A stretch of DNA of 42,668 nucleotides from Candidatus Pacearchaeota archaeon (GTDB taxonomy: Archaea > Nanobdellota > Nanobdellia > Pacearchaeales > GW2011-AR1): contig JACOYL010000013.1 in NCBI GenBank assembly GCA_016181895.1, positions 1-42,668 on the forward strand, read 5' to 3'. Numbering within the stretch: the first letter of the stretch is position 1; each line of letters opens with the position of its first letter. Made by a program: the position numbers and the translations under genes. This document shows, piece by piece, positions 15,996 through 23,744 of the stretch. The notes under the pieces were generated by a model. That model did no database searches and was not told the DNA's origin. It saw only the letters and a program-made list of their open reading frames with translations.

Positions 15996-16499
15996 ATGGC
16001 AGAAGTGACATTCTTGAGCAATTGGATTGTTGCAAAATTCATACTCCCTTTTTTGCTGGTTTTTTTCATTTTGTTTGCAATTCTCGAGAAGACAAAAGTT
16101 TTGGGGGAAAGGCATCAGCTTAACGCCTTTGTCTCATTTATCGTGGGGTTGATTTTCGTCGGCGCGATTTTCCCGAAGGAAGTCGTTGGAAATTTGATTC
16201 TATTTTTGACTGTGGCGATGATTGTCGTTTTCGTGACTTTGCTTCTTTGGGGTTTTATTTCGGGAGGAGATGCAAAACTCGAAGGATGGGTTAAAAAACT
16301 TTCCGGAATCGTTCTCATTGCAGCAGTGATAATAGCGATTTTCTGGGCTGTCGGATTGAGGGTTGAATTCCTAAATAATTTAGTTGACTTTTTGTTTTAC
16401 TCCTCGTGGAGCGGAACATTCTGGACAAATGTTCTTTTCATTGGAGCGATTGCAATTGCAATCGCCGTTGTTTTGAAGACGAAAGGAAGCAGCGGTTAA
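15996..16499 (+). CDS. multi-pass membrane protein, pilus-locus associated
   Basis: 167 residues with about five hydrophobic helices: N-terminal WIVAKFILPFLLVFFILFAI, then two in the middle and LFIGAIAIAIAVVLKTKGSSG at the end. A short polar loop (SGGDAKLEGWVKK) separates them. No enzyme motif is seen. Family not recognised. It shares an identical promoter box with the next membrane-protein gene and lies at the left edge of the pilus-like locus, so it may be a membrane component of that apparatus. Confidence 0.6.
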   Translation: MAEVTFLSNWIVAKFILPFLLVFFILFAILEKTKVLGERHQLNAFVSFIVGLIFVGAIFPKEVVGNLILFLTVAMIVVFVTLLLWGFISGGDAKLEGWVKKLSGIVLIAAVIIAIFWAVGLRVEFLNNLVDFLFYSSWSGTFWTNVLFIGAIAIAIAVVLKTKGSSG

Positions 16500-16867
16500 A
16501 TTAATGGATAAACTTTTTCTTTTAATCAATTTGTTCCCACCCGCCCACCCCAAAAGAATGTTAACTGCAAATCCAACTTTAATTAGATTAATCAACATAC
16601 CACCAACTTTTATAGGTAGGTTTTTACATTAACCTTTTTATATATCCTCGCGAAGTTGCTCTCCCCGCAACCCGACTTTATTATTAATAATTTTAAAATT
16701 GTTAAAGTCAAATTGCTCTCCCGCCCTAAAAATCCAAATTAATTATAAATCAATCACGACTTTCAATTAATCTATTATTCTGTAACATTAACATGCGAAC
16801 GAACGAAGTGAGTGAGCTGTTTTAATAAATCACAGACAGGGATTATCTTTTTTTCAACAAGTCAAAT
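16500..16867 (+). repeat. intergenic repeat region with G4 box
   Basis: No gene seen. The unit starting GTTCCCACCCGCCC (16533) continues through GTTAACTGCAAATCC to TTTTTACATTAACCTTTTT. A second unit starts TTGCTCTCCCGCCC (about 16713) and runs to ACATTAACATGCGAACG. The ends carry GAACGAACGAAGTGAGTGAG. Confidence 0.7.
16536..16550 (-). other. G-quadruplex motif in repeat unit
   Basis: The + strand reads CCCACCCGCCCACCC; the minus strand is GGGTGGGCGGGTGGG with 1-nt loops. Confidence 0.75.
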
Positions 16868-16890
16868 ACAGAAATGTATTTAAATTAAAT
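16868..16890 (+). promoter_or_regulatory. promoter box shared with the gene at 15996
   Basis: The same 23 bp as 15956-15978 (core GTATTTAAATTAAAT), 38 nt before the ATG at 16906. The flanking sequence differs, so the identity is confined to the promoter. Confidence 0.6.
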
Positions 16891-16905
16891 TTGATATTCT
16901 TTTGT

Positions 16906-17472
16906 ATGTTAACGGGAGGGATTTTCTTGCAGACTTACGGTTTCTTCGGGGGAACAATTGGAAATGTCCTTGCCCAATGGGAGCAACTCGGGGTTTTCAG
17001 CTATGCTCTTCCGTTTTTGATAATTTTTGCAATAATTTTCGGAGTTCTTTCAAGGATGGACATGTTCAAAAACAAGTCAATTCACATGGTTATTTCCCTC
17101 GCCGTTGCATTGATGGCTTTGCAATTCGGATTTGTCACGACTTTTTTTTCAGAGATTTTTCCAAGACTTGGAATCTGGCTCTCTGTCATTCTAGTAATCT
17201 TGATTGTCTTTGGGATATTTAATCCAGGAAACAAATGGCCAACAGGATTGATGGTTTTAATCGGAGGGATAATTGTTGTGGTAATTTTGGCGCAAAGCTT
17301 TGGAACGAATTGGATTTATCCAAATTATTGGTTTAACCAAAATGCGCCGGCAATAATAATTATAATTGCAATCTTGTCATTGATAGGATGGGTTTGGTCT
17401 TCGCAAACACCGCAGGAACCGTTGATAAAACCATTTGTTGATAAATTGTTTACAACACACGGAAAGCCATAA
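16906..17472 (+). CDS. multi-pass membrane protein, pilus-locus associated
   Basis: 188 residues from the ATG at 16906 (a TTG at 16891 is inside the promoter region). About five hydrophobic helices are seen, including YALPFLIIFAIIFGVLSRMD and LIGGIIVVVILAQSFG, with a short soluble C-terminus (SSQTPQEPLIKPFVDKLF). Not recognised. The layout resembles the neighbour at 15996: first helix, then a short charged loop, then paired helices. The two may be distant paralogues under one promoter type. Confidence 0.6.
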   Translation: MLTGGIFLQTYGFFGGTIGNVLAQWEQLGVFSYALPFLIIFAIIFGVLSRMDMFKNKSIHMVISLAVALMALQFGFVTTFFSEIFPRLGIWLSVILVILIVFGIFNPGNKWPTGLMVLIGGIIVVVILAQSFGTNWIYPNYWFNQNAPAIIIIIAILSLIGWVWSSQTPQEPLIKPFVDKLFTTHGKP

Positions 17473-17478
17473 ATCAAG

Positions 17479-18135
17479 TTATCTTTTATGATGTTTCTTT
17501 TTTCCAGAATGAGTTGCATGTTCTTCGCGTTTTGCATGATGCGGCGTGTGTTTTCCGACCAGAGAAGGAACGACTTTTGAAAACGAATCCTGCATCATCT
17601 CCATTTCCTTTTCCGTCTGCTCGAGTTTTCTGCCATACGAGCCGACTTTTTCAAGAATTTGAATTTGCAAAGTGTCCATCAAATGTTCCAGCCTTTTCAG
17701 CTTTTCTGTCATGGATTCAATTTTTCCTTCTGCAAGAGATTTGAAATCAGAGACTTCCTTCAGTTGCTTCTGCATTTTCTGGATTTTTTCATTGAAAACC
17801 TGCTCTGAAATTTCTATGACAGTGCTTGTATCCAAGCCTCCGGGAACATAAGACTCTTCATATCCTTGCTGCGGCGTGTATTGCTGTTGCTGATAAGGCT
17901 GGTATCCCCCTTCCTGGAATCCAGATTCATCCTGGGCTTTTGGAGTGTACTGCTGTTCTTGAAATCCGGGTTCCGGAGGAGTGTATTCGTCGGAAACAGC
18001 CTGCTTTATCTGCGCCTGTCCAAGAGCATCTGAAATTGCCTTGGGCGCAATTCCTCCCTCTTGAAGAGTTCTTACTATTTCCTCGTCGTCAATTCCCTGA
18101 TTCCTCATTTGCATCACCTGATCCAAGACACCCAT
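17479..18135 (-). CDS. coiled-coil protein with N-terminal UBA-like helix bundle
   Basis: 218 residues, soluble. Residues 1-45 (QGIDDEEIVRTLQEGGIAPK) resemble a small UBA/CUE-like three-helix fold. About 50-100 is a Gln/Tyr/Pro-rich linker with YQPYQQQQYTPQQG, and 105-190 is a long coiled coil. A His/Lys-rich tail ends HSGKKKHHKR. Together with the next coiled-coil gene it recalls the soluble coiled-coil proteins encoded beside archaeal filament machines (ArlC/D/E type). That comparison is by context and shape, not by sequence identity. Confidence 0.6.
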   Translation of the reverse strand: MGVLDQVMQMRNQGIDDEEIVRTLQEGGIAPKAISDALGQAQIKQAVSDEYTPPEPGFQEQQYTPKAQDESGFQEGGYQPYQQQQYTPQQGYEESYVPGGLDTSTVIEISEQVFNEKIQKMQKQLKEVSDFKSLAEGKIESMTEKLKRLEHLMDTLQIQILEKVGSYGRKLEQTEKEMEMMQDSFSKVVPSLVGKHTPHHAKREEHATHSGKKKHHKR

Positions 18136-18303
18136 TTTTTGTTTACTCCTTCATCCCCCTAATTCGCAACCTTGCTCGTTGTGAATTTAGCAAACTTCTC
18201 TCGCAAAATCGCCCTCTCCCAAAGAGAATAGTTAATATTAAACACCCTACTCTTTCTTTTAATTTTATTGTTGATGGTTTCATTAGTTAACATTTTATTT
18301 TTT
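18136..18303 (+). repeat. intergenic repeat unit
   Basis: CTAATTCGCAACCTTGCTCG, then GAATTTAGCAAACTTCTCTC, then a CCCTCTCCC box and GTTAATATTAAAC, ending AGTTAACATTTTATTT. Same + orientation as the other copies although both neighbours are minus-strand genes. Confidence 0.65.
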
Positions 18304-18633
18304 TTAATTTTCCTCCTTGTGTTTTTTTGCAAATTCCAAAGGCTGAAACATCCTCGCCTGTTTTTTCAATATTTCCAAATCGTCTTTTCGCGCAAATTTT
18401 CCCATCTCGCTTGAAACCAAGTCGAGAAAAGTTTTTATTTTTTCAACATCGTCCTTCATTTTCTCGACGTCTTTTTTAAGCTCCAAAATCCTGAGAGAAG
18501 TTTCTTCTTTAAAATCCACGAGATTTTGCCCGATTAAAAGAAGCCTGTCTTTCAAAATATTTTGTTTTTCTTCAACGTCTTTCAAGCGGAAATTTCCCTG
18601 GAAATTTGCCTGAGGCTGATAATCACCGTCCAT
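18304..18633 (-). CDS. small coiled-coil protein
   Basis: 109 residues. The N-terminus is polar (MDGDYQPQANFQGNF); residues 18-80 form heptad-rich helices (DVEEKQNILKDRLLLIG, DVEKMKDDVEKIKTFLD) and the end is FARKDDLEILKKQARMFQPL. It is soluble and likely pairs with the UBA-like coiled-coil protein next to it. Shape and context suggest a cytoplasmic accessory of the pilus-like apparatus. Family not firmly recognised. Confidence 0.6.
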   Translation of the reverse strand: MDGDYQPQANFQGNFRLKDVEEKQNILKDRLLLIGQNLVDFKEETSLRILELKKDVEKMKDDVEKIKTFLDLVSSEMGKFARKDDLEILKKQARMFQPLEFAKKHKEEN

Positions 18634-18655
18634 AAAAAATCAAGGAGAAAATAGT

Positions 18656-20605
18656 TTAAATTTGTTGCGCTCTCTCATCCGAGGGATAAACTATTCCTGC
18701 ACCATCTGGCAATTCCATATATGGGTCAGGTATTTGTGGATTAAGTCCTTTCAGTTCTTTTAAACCGTGTCCATTATAAAACGCAAAATCTGCCAGAGTT
18801 GTTGATCTTGGAATATTTAAAACCCGTCCGATTCCCACTTCATCAACAATTCCATTAATCAACTTAATATTTCTTGTAAGTTCTTTATATCCCCCTCTTG
18901 CATACTTTTCTGCTATTTTCCATGGAAAGTCTCCTTTTTGCACAGTGTATTCCATTGGTTTTTTCGAAACAACATGAACGCCAAATCCGTTTGAAGGCTT
19001 TATGGAATAAAATTCAGGATATTGCGTCTTCAATACATGCATCATTGCCTTGTGTTTTGCTATATATTCAACATTCTCCAAAATCGATTCAGGCGTTTTA
19101 GCCCCAAACCTTTCTGCAAACTCAAAGGGAATATACAAGACTTGCCCAACTTTAAGTTCTTTTGGGTTTTTCATTCCGTTAAGATTCATTATCTCGGAAC
19201 GGTTTTTCCAAGGGATTCCTCTTAATCCCATTATTTTACTTAGCGTGTAACCCTTTTTTATTTTAACATTAGTATACCACTCTACAATTTTTTCCCCCCT
19301 GAATGCGAAAAAATCCATCAAAGAAATATTCTTGCAATTGTTTTCATCAACAAACGGCTTGAATTTTCCGGAACCTCCGTTGAATGCTTTAATCGCCAAA
19401 TCTGTGTTGCATAATGTTTTTTCCAAATCGCTTAAATATTTGGCTGCAGCCTTTGTTGATAAAATAGGATTTAATCTTTCATCATACACTATTTCTTCTA
19501 TTTTCTTCCCGCTTGTGTCGTAACCTAAAATCTCCCTTACTATTTTCAGTCCGTATCTCTGCGCGGTTTCCTCCATGAATTGCCAAAGACCCAAAGCCTC
19601 TTTTTCAGATACCGCATCTTTTTTCCATCCAGATTCTATAATAGGCAGAACTGCCATTTCTTCTTCAACATTATATTGGTCCAAGATGTGTTTTACTTCG
19701 GGGATTTCTCTCTCTGCTTTTCTCATTGTTCTTTCAAGAGAAATTATTCTTCCCCTGTTTTCTCTTATACTTGGGTCAAATTTTTTGATTTCTTCCGCAA
19801 TCAAAGTCCCATAAACCCCCTCAGGATTTTCCTGCATGGCTTTTGCCAGCGAAAAAACTTTTGTCTTGTCAAATTTGTACGGTTTTTCCATATATCTTGA
19901 ATAATCCATCTCTTTTGATTCTTGAACAAAAACTTTTTTGCCCTCGCTTATAAATTCTTCAAGTATGCTTTCATCTTCTTCTTGTTCTTCTTCAACAATT
20001 TCCCCATTTTCTCCGACGGCAGCATCATAAAGATTCGATTTTTGTTCGTTGAGAACAACCCCTTCAAGATTTCCAAATCTGTAAAAGAAATCAGCAACAG
20101 AATTTTTTAATCTGTTTGCGTAATTTGCCGTCGCATTTCTAGCTTTTTCAAAGGCATTTTTGAGATCCTGTTTTAATTCACGATGTTTTTCCATTGGAAT
20201 TTCCGGAATCATTGCAGGAATTTGAAAATCAGGATGAGATGCCCGATAAATTATTTCATTATTAGAATTTTCAGACAATTGCGCATTTTCAAAATAATTT
20301 TCAACATTTGAAACAAGATTTCTGTATCCTGAAATTTCAGGCATGTCATAATTCTGCGGGCTTAACAACAATGCGGTTAACCCCGCGGCGGCAATTCTTG
20401 TTGCATTGAAAATTTTTTTAACAGGATGCTTTTGGACGGTTTTTTTCTTTTTGTACATCCCATATGCTTTATTATCTTTTTCTATTTCCTTGATTCTACT
20501 TTGTTTTCTTTTTTCCATGTCCATTTTCATTGCCATTTGCGAATGATTCAATTTATTTATATTATGAGAAGGCACGTTCAACAAAACCCCCCACGAGTAT
20601 TCCAT
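18656..20605 (-). CDS. membrane-anchored lytic transglycosylase (SLT/MltD-like) with LysM repeats
   Basis: 649 residues. A basic N-terminal part and one membrane helix (about 68-82, TRIAAAGLTALLL) are followed by a long linker with an acidic stretch (VEEEQEEDES). The lysozyme-like SLT domain spans about 300-415, with catalytic Glu E324 in PIIESGW, then GLWQFMEETAQRYGL (339-353) and AFNGGSGKF. Two LysM-like modules follow (about 445-495 and 560-610, MEYTVQKGDFPWKIAEKY). This architecture cuts or binds peptidoglycan in bacteria. Archaea have none, so the target is probably bacterial, or the enzyme acts on a glycan of its own envelope. It is divergent from the pilus ATPase gene. Confidence 0.85.
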   Translation of the reverse strand: MEYSWGVLLNVPSHNINKLNHSQMAMKMDMEKRKQSRIKEIEKDNKAYGMYKKKKTVQKHPVKKIFNATRIAAAGLTALLLSPQNYDMPEISGYRNLVSNVENYFENAQLSENSNNEIIYRASHPDFQIPAMIPEIPMEKHRELKQDLKNAFEKARNATANYANRLKNSVADFFYRFGNLEGVVLNEQKSNLYDAAVGENGEIVEEEQEEDESILEEFISEGKKVFVQESKEMDYSRYMEKPYKFDKTKVFSLAKAMQENPEGVYGTLIAEEIKKFDPSIRENRGRIISLERTMRKAEREIPEVKHILDQYNVEEEMAVLPIIESGWKKDAVSEKEALGLWQFMEETAQRYGLKIVREILGYDTSGKKIEEIVYDERLNPILSTKAAAKYLSDLEKTLCNTDLAIKAFNGGSGKFKPFVDENNCKNISLMDFFAFRGEKIVEWYTNVKIKKGYTLSKIMGLRGIPWKNRSEIMNLNGMKNPKELKVGQVLYIPFEFAERFGAKTPESILENVEYIAKHKAMMHVLKTQYPEFYSIKPSNGFGVHVVSKKPMEYTVQKGDFPWKIAEKYARGGYKELTRNIKLINGIVDEVGIGRVLNIPRSTTLADFAFYNGHGLKELKGLNPQIPDPYMELPDGAGIVYPSDERAQQI

Positions 20606-20731
20606 TTTATTTTGAAATGTTTATAAATCTTGCCTTTTGTAACTATTATATAATTGTAACAATACATTCCCTAATTTATATATAAGATATTTAAAGTTCT
20701 TTATATGTTTTTATGTGCTAAGGAGAATAAG

Positions 20732-20829
20732 ATGCAATTTAAATTAAAACCCGCGGTTTTGCATAAAATCGCATTCAGGAAAAATGCAATTTAGATTAAA
20801 ATTAAACTTTTGCATAAAATCGCATTAAA
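20732..20829 (+). repeat. tandem duplication of the pilus ATPase start region
   Basis: Units of 52 bp (20732-20783) and 46 bp (20784-20829) both begin ATGCAATTTA and share TTTTGCATAAAATCGCATT; the true gene start at 20830 begins the same way. The first copy has a Shine-Dalgarno-like AAGGAG and would encode a 20-residue peptide starting MQFK; the second a 14-residue peptide starting MQFR. They may act as upstream ORFs. Confidence 0.7.
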
Positions 20830-23118
20830 ATGCAATTTAGGGAAGGAACGCCGCTTTATTCTTACGAGGTGCAAAGGGACGGGGGGGAAGACGTGGTTTA
20901 TGTGAATTACCTCGGGGCGCCGTTTGTTCCGAGCCTTTCCGATTCCAACGAAGTGATGGAAAAAACAGTCGATGTTCTCATAGAAAATCCGAACATCTCG
21001 AGGATTGTTTTCGTGCAGCAGAAAAATTACAATTACGATTTCAGGGAAACTTCGATGTTGCTGGAAATCGCGCAGCTTTACGTTTATCTCATCAAGCAGG
21101 AAAAAATCCTGAGCCAGGAAAAACTCGTGACTTCGCATCAGAGATTTTTTTCGCAGAGATACAATCAGGTTTTCACTTTCCTTTTCCTGCTGAAGAGGGA
21201 TCCGATTTCAGCCCACTCCGAGATAAAAAAACTTCTTGTCGAGGCAAACATTTTTTTCGATAAAATCTCAACAGAATTTAAGATAGACCAGAAAAATTAT
21301 CTTGTCTTGCTGGAGAAAATTCTCGGGCTCTTGGAAAAGACGAGATTGATTCAAACAGCGCTTCCATACATGGAAAATTATCAGAAGGGGAACAGGGAAA
21401 TTTACAACAAGATTTTTCGCCCCGATGTCATCCCGAATTTCACATTTACAAGATTGGTTTTTGATTTACCCGAGGATTCCGAAATCATAAATCAGTACAA
21501 AATTGCAGAAGGAGGCCATGACGAGTCTTTTGTCACGATTTTGAAAAAGAAAGACGAATCGAAACTTGTCTATCATTTGATTCCGCCGGAAAATTCATTG
21601 AACGAAGAGCATAACATTCTTCTCAATTTGGCGAGAAATGTTTTGATTGAGCATCAGCCTCGAGCAGAGGAATTCACGGACACGGAAAAAACTCGGCAGG
21701 TTTTCCTGAATATTTCAAAGGACTTGCTTCAGGATTTGGCTTCCACGAAGGGAATTTCACTTAGTTATACAAATCTGAATAAACTCGCGAGAATTTTGAT
21801 AAGGCATACAATCGGTTTCGGATTGATTGAAATTCTCCTGCAGGACAAAAATCTCCAGGATATTTTCATAAACGCGCCGATTCCGATGACAAATATTTTC
21901 ATTCGACATCAGGAATACGACGAATGCACGACAAACATTTTGCCGAGCCAGGAAGACGCGGATTCATGGGCTGCGAAATTCCGTTTAATCTCCGGAAGAC
22001 CTTTGGACGAGGCGAATCCGATTCTTGACACGCAACTTGAAATAGGGGAAATCAGGGCCAGAATCGCGGTGATTCAGAAACCTTTATCTCCTGATGGGCT
22101 GGCTTACGCAATCAGAAGACACAGAGAGGAACCTTGGACTCTTCCATTGTTCATAAAAAACAGAATGATATCTCCTCTTGCCGCGGGCTTGCTTAGTTTT
22201 TTGATTGACGGCTCGAGGACTTTGCTTGTCGCGGGAACAAGAAGCTCCGGAAAAACTTCGTTGCTTGGAAGCCTTATGCTGGAGATAATTCCAAAATACA
22301 GAATAATAGTTATCGAGGATTCTCTTGAACTGCCGATGGAATCATTAAGAAAATTGAATTACGACATCGTGAGAATGAAAGTCCGTTCCGCTTTGCTGAG
22401 AACAACGACAGAAGTTTCCGCCGACGACGGAATCAGAACCAGTTTGAGATTGGGAGATTCCTGCCTGATTATCGGAGAAGTAAGAAGCGTTGAAGCCAAA
22501 GCATTGTATGAAGCGATGAGAATTGGAGCATTGGCAAATGTTGTCGCAGGAACGATTCATGGTGCGAGCCCTTACGGGGTTTTTGACAGGGTTGTAAACG
22601 ACTTGGAAGTTCCGACGACAAGTTTCAAAGCCACGGACATAATCGCGGTTGCAAATCCTATAAAATCTCCTGATGGATTGCACTCGTGGAAAAGGCTTGT
22701 GCAACTCGCGGAAGTAAGGAAACACTGGAAAAAAGATCCCTTGGAAGAAAAAGGTTTTGTCGATTTGCTTAGATACAATGTCGAGAAAGACGTTCTTGAA
22801 CCGAGCGACGATTTAATCAACGGGGATTCCGAAGTGATAAAGGACATTGCCTCGAATGTAAAAGGCTGGTCTGGAAACTGGGACGCTGTTTATGACAACA
22901 TTCTTTTGAGAGCGAGGATAAAAGAGGAAATCGTCAAAGTCGCGGAAAAGACCGGAAATTTTAATTTGCTCGAAGCCGGTTTCAATGTTTTGTCAAACGA
23001 CGCTTTTCACAAGATTTCCGACAATGTAAGAGAGGAAATCGGACTTCCCTTAAGCGAAAGAGTTTTTCCTCTCTGGCAGAAGTGGCTGAATGCGGAAATA
23101 AGAAAGAAAAGAATATAA
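20830..23118 (+). CDS. type II/IV secretion-type ATPase of a pilus-like system (GspE/ArlI/PilB family)
   Basis: 762 residues. The N-terminal half (to about 290) is specific to this family. The RecA-like motor has Walker A GTRSSGKT (469-476), an acidic box IVIEDSLELP, a Walker B-like LIIGEVRS with E550, and the His box GTIHGASPYGVFDRVV. It hydrolyses ATP on the cytoplasmic side to drive pilin assembly through the membrane platform protein. It is followed by a 2-TM protein and the platform protein, the usual order of archaeal pilus operons. No ArlH or other archaellum-specific gene is visible, so an adhesion-type pilus is more likely. Confidence 0.93.
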   Translation: MQFREGTPLYSYEVQRDGGEDVVYVNYLGAPFVPSLSDSNEVMEKTVDVLIENPNISRIVFVQQKNYNYDFRETSMLLEIAQLYVYLIKQEKILSQEKLVTSHQRFFSQRYNQVFTFLFLLKRDPISAHSEIKKLLVEANIFFDKISTEFKIDQKNYLVLLEKILGLLEKTRLIQTALPYMENYQKGNREIYNKIFRPDVIPNFTFTRLVFDLPEDSEIINQYKIAEGGHDESFVTILKKKDESKLVYHLIPPENSLNEEHNILLNLARNVLIEHQPRAEEFTDTEKTRQVFLNISKDLLQDLASTKGISLSYTNLNKLARILIRHTIGFGLIEILLQDKNLQDIFINAPIPMTNIFIRHQEYDECTTNILPSQEDADSWAAKFRLISGRPLDEANPILDTQLEIGEIRARIAVIQKPLSPDGLAYAIRRHREEPWTLPLFIKNRMISPLAAGLLSFLIDGSRTLLVAGTRSSGKTSLLGSLMLEIIPKYRIIVIEDSLELPMESLRKLNYDIVRMKVRSALLRTTTEVSADDGIRTSLRLGDSCLIIGEVRSVEAKALYEAMRIGALANVVAGTIHGASPYGVFDRVVNDLEVPTTSFKATDIIAVANPIKSPDGLHSWKRLVQLAEVRKHWKKDPLEEKGFVDLLRYNVEKDVLEPSDDLINGDSEVIKDIASNVKGWSGNWDAVYDNILLRARIKEEIVKVAEKTGNFNLLEAGFNVLSNDAFHKISDNVREEIGLPLSERVFPLWQKWLNAEIRKKRI

Positions 23119-23153
23119 ATTTATAAAATAAAATTACTTTGAGTAGAGAGGTT

Positions 23154-23561
23154 ATGGATTATCAAAGAGTTGACAAAGGGAGAATTACTTCTTACAGGAC
23201 GAAAGAAGGATCTATACGAAGAATTTTCAAGACATTATATGGAAAACTTGATCCAAACCAATCAACACCAAGATTCATAACGATATATCCAATTTATCCA
23301 GATTCCTTAAAAGAATTGAGGGGAGAAGCAAGAAGAATGAAAAGATTAAGAAATACAATGAAGTCTCCAAATTTGGAAAGAAACCTCGGCGTTGTTATCT
23401 TCACGACAAGCCTGCTTGCAAGCTTGATGTTTTTCTCGACAAACTTAACAGGACTTGCAATTTCAAATTTGAATCAAACCGATATAAATATTGTCGGAAT
23501 CATTTTCTTTGTCTTCGGTGTCTTGGGAATTTTGATGAGTTTGAGAAAAAAAGAATATTAA
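23154..23561 (+). CDS. two-TM membrane protein in the pilus operon
   Basis: 135 residues from the ATG at 23154. The basic soluble N-terminal half (YRTKEGSIRRIFKTLYGKL, KELRGEARRMKRLRNTMK) is followed by two membrane helices (NLGVVIFTTSLLASLMFFS and IVGIIFFVFGVLGILMSL). It sits between the ATPase and the platform protein with its own TTTATAAA 34 nt upstream. It is probably a membrane adaptor of the apparatus. Family not recognised. Confidence 0.6.
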   Translation: MDYQRVDKGRITSYRTKEGSIRRIFKTLYGKLDPNQSTPRFITIYPIYPDSLKELRGEARRMKRLRNTMKSPNLERNLGVVIFTTSLLASLMFFSTNLTGLAISNLNQTDINIVGIIFFVFGVLGILMSLRKKEY

Positions 23562-23744
23562 TTTATTCCCACCCCAAGCAAACCATGTTAACTCCGAAAA
23601 TAGATTTTGTCCCATTATCAATTTAGAATTAAAATAATACATAATAAATTATCTTTTACATTAACACTTTTTCAGCCAAACAACATTCACAAAAATTTAT
23701 TAATTAATTTTAACTTGTTTTCAGATAAACAAAAGAGTGTGAAA
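23562..23744 (+). repeat. intergenic repeat unit
   Basis: TTCCCACCCCAAGCAAACCA, GTTAACTCCG and TTTTACATTAACACTTTTT, one complete unit. The open frame of the platform gene runs back through it, but the ATG at 23745 is the better start. Confidence 0.65.

Noticed and set aside
18656-20605. Bacterial contamination suggested by a LysM/SLT protein
   Set aside because: It is flanked by archaeal-type genes and the same repeat family, and a second SLT-type protein is embedded in the pilin operon.
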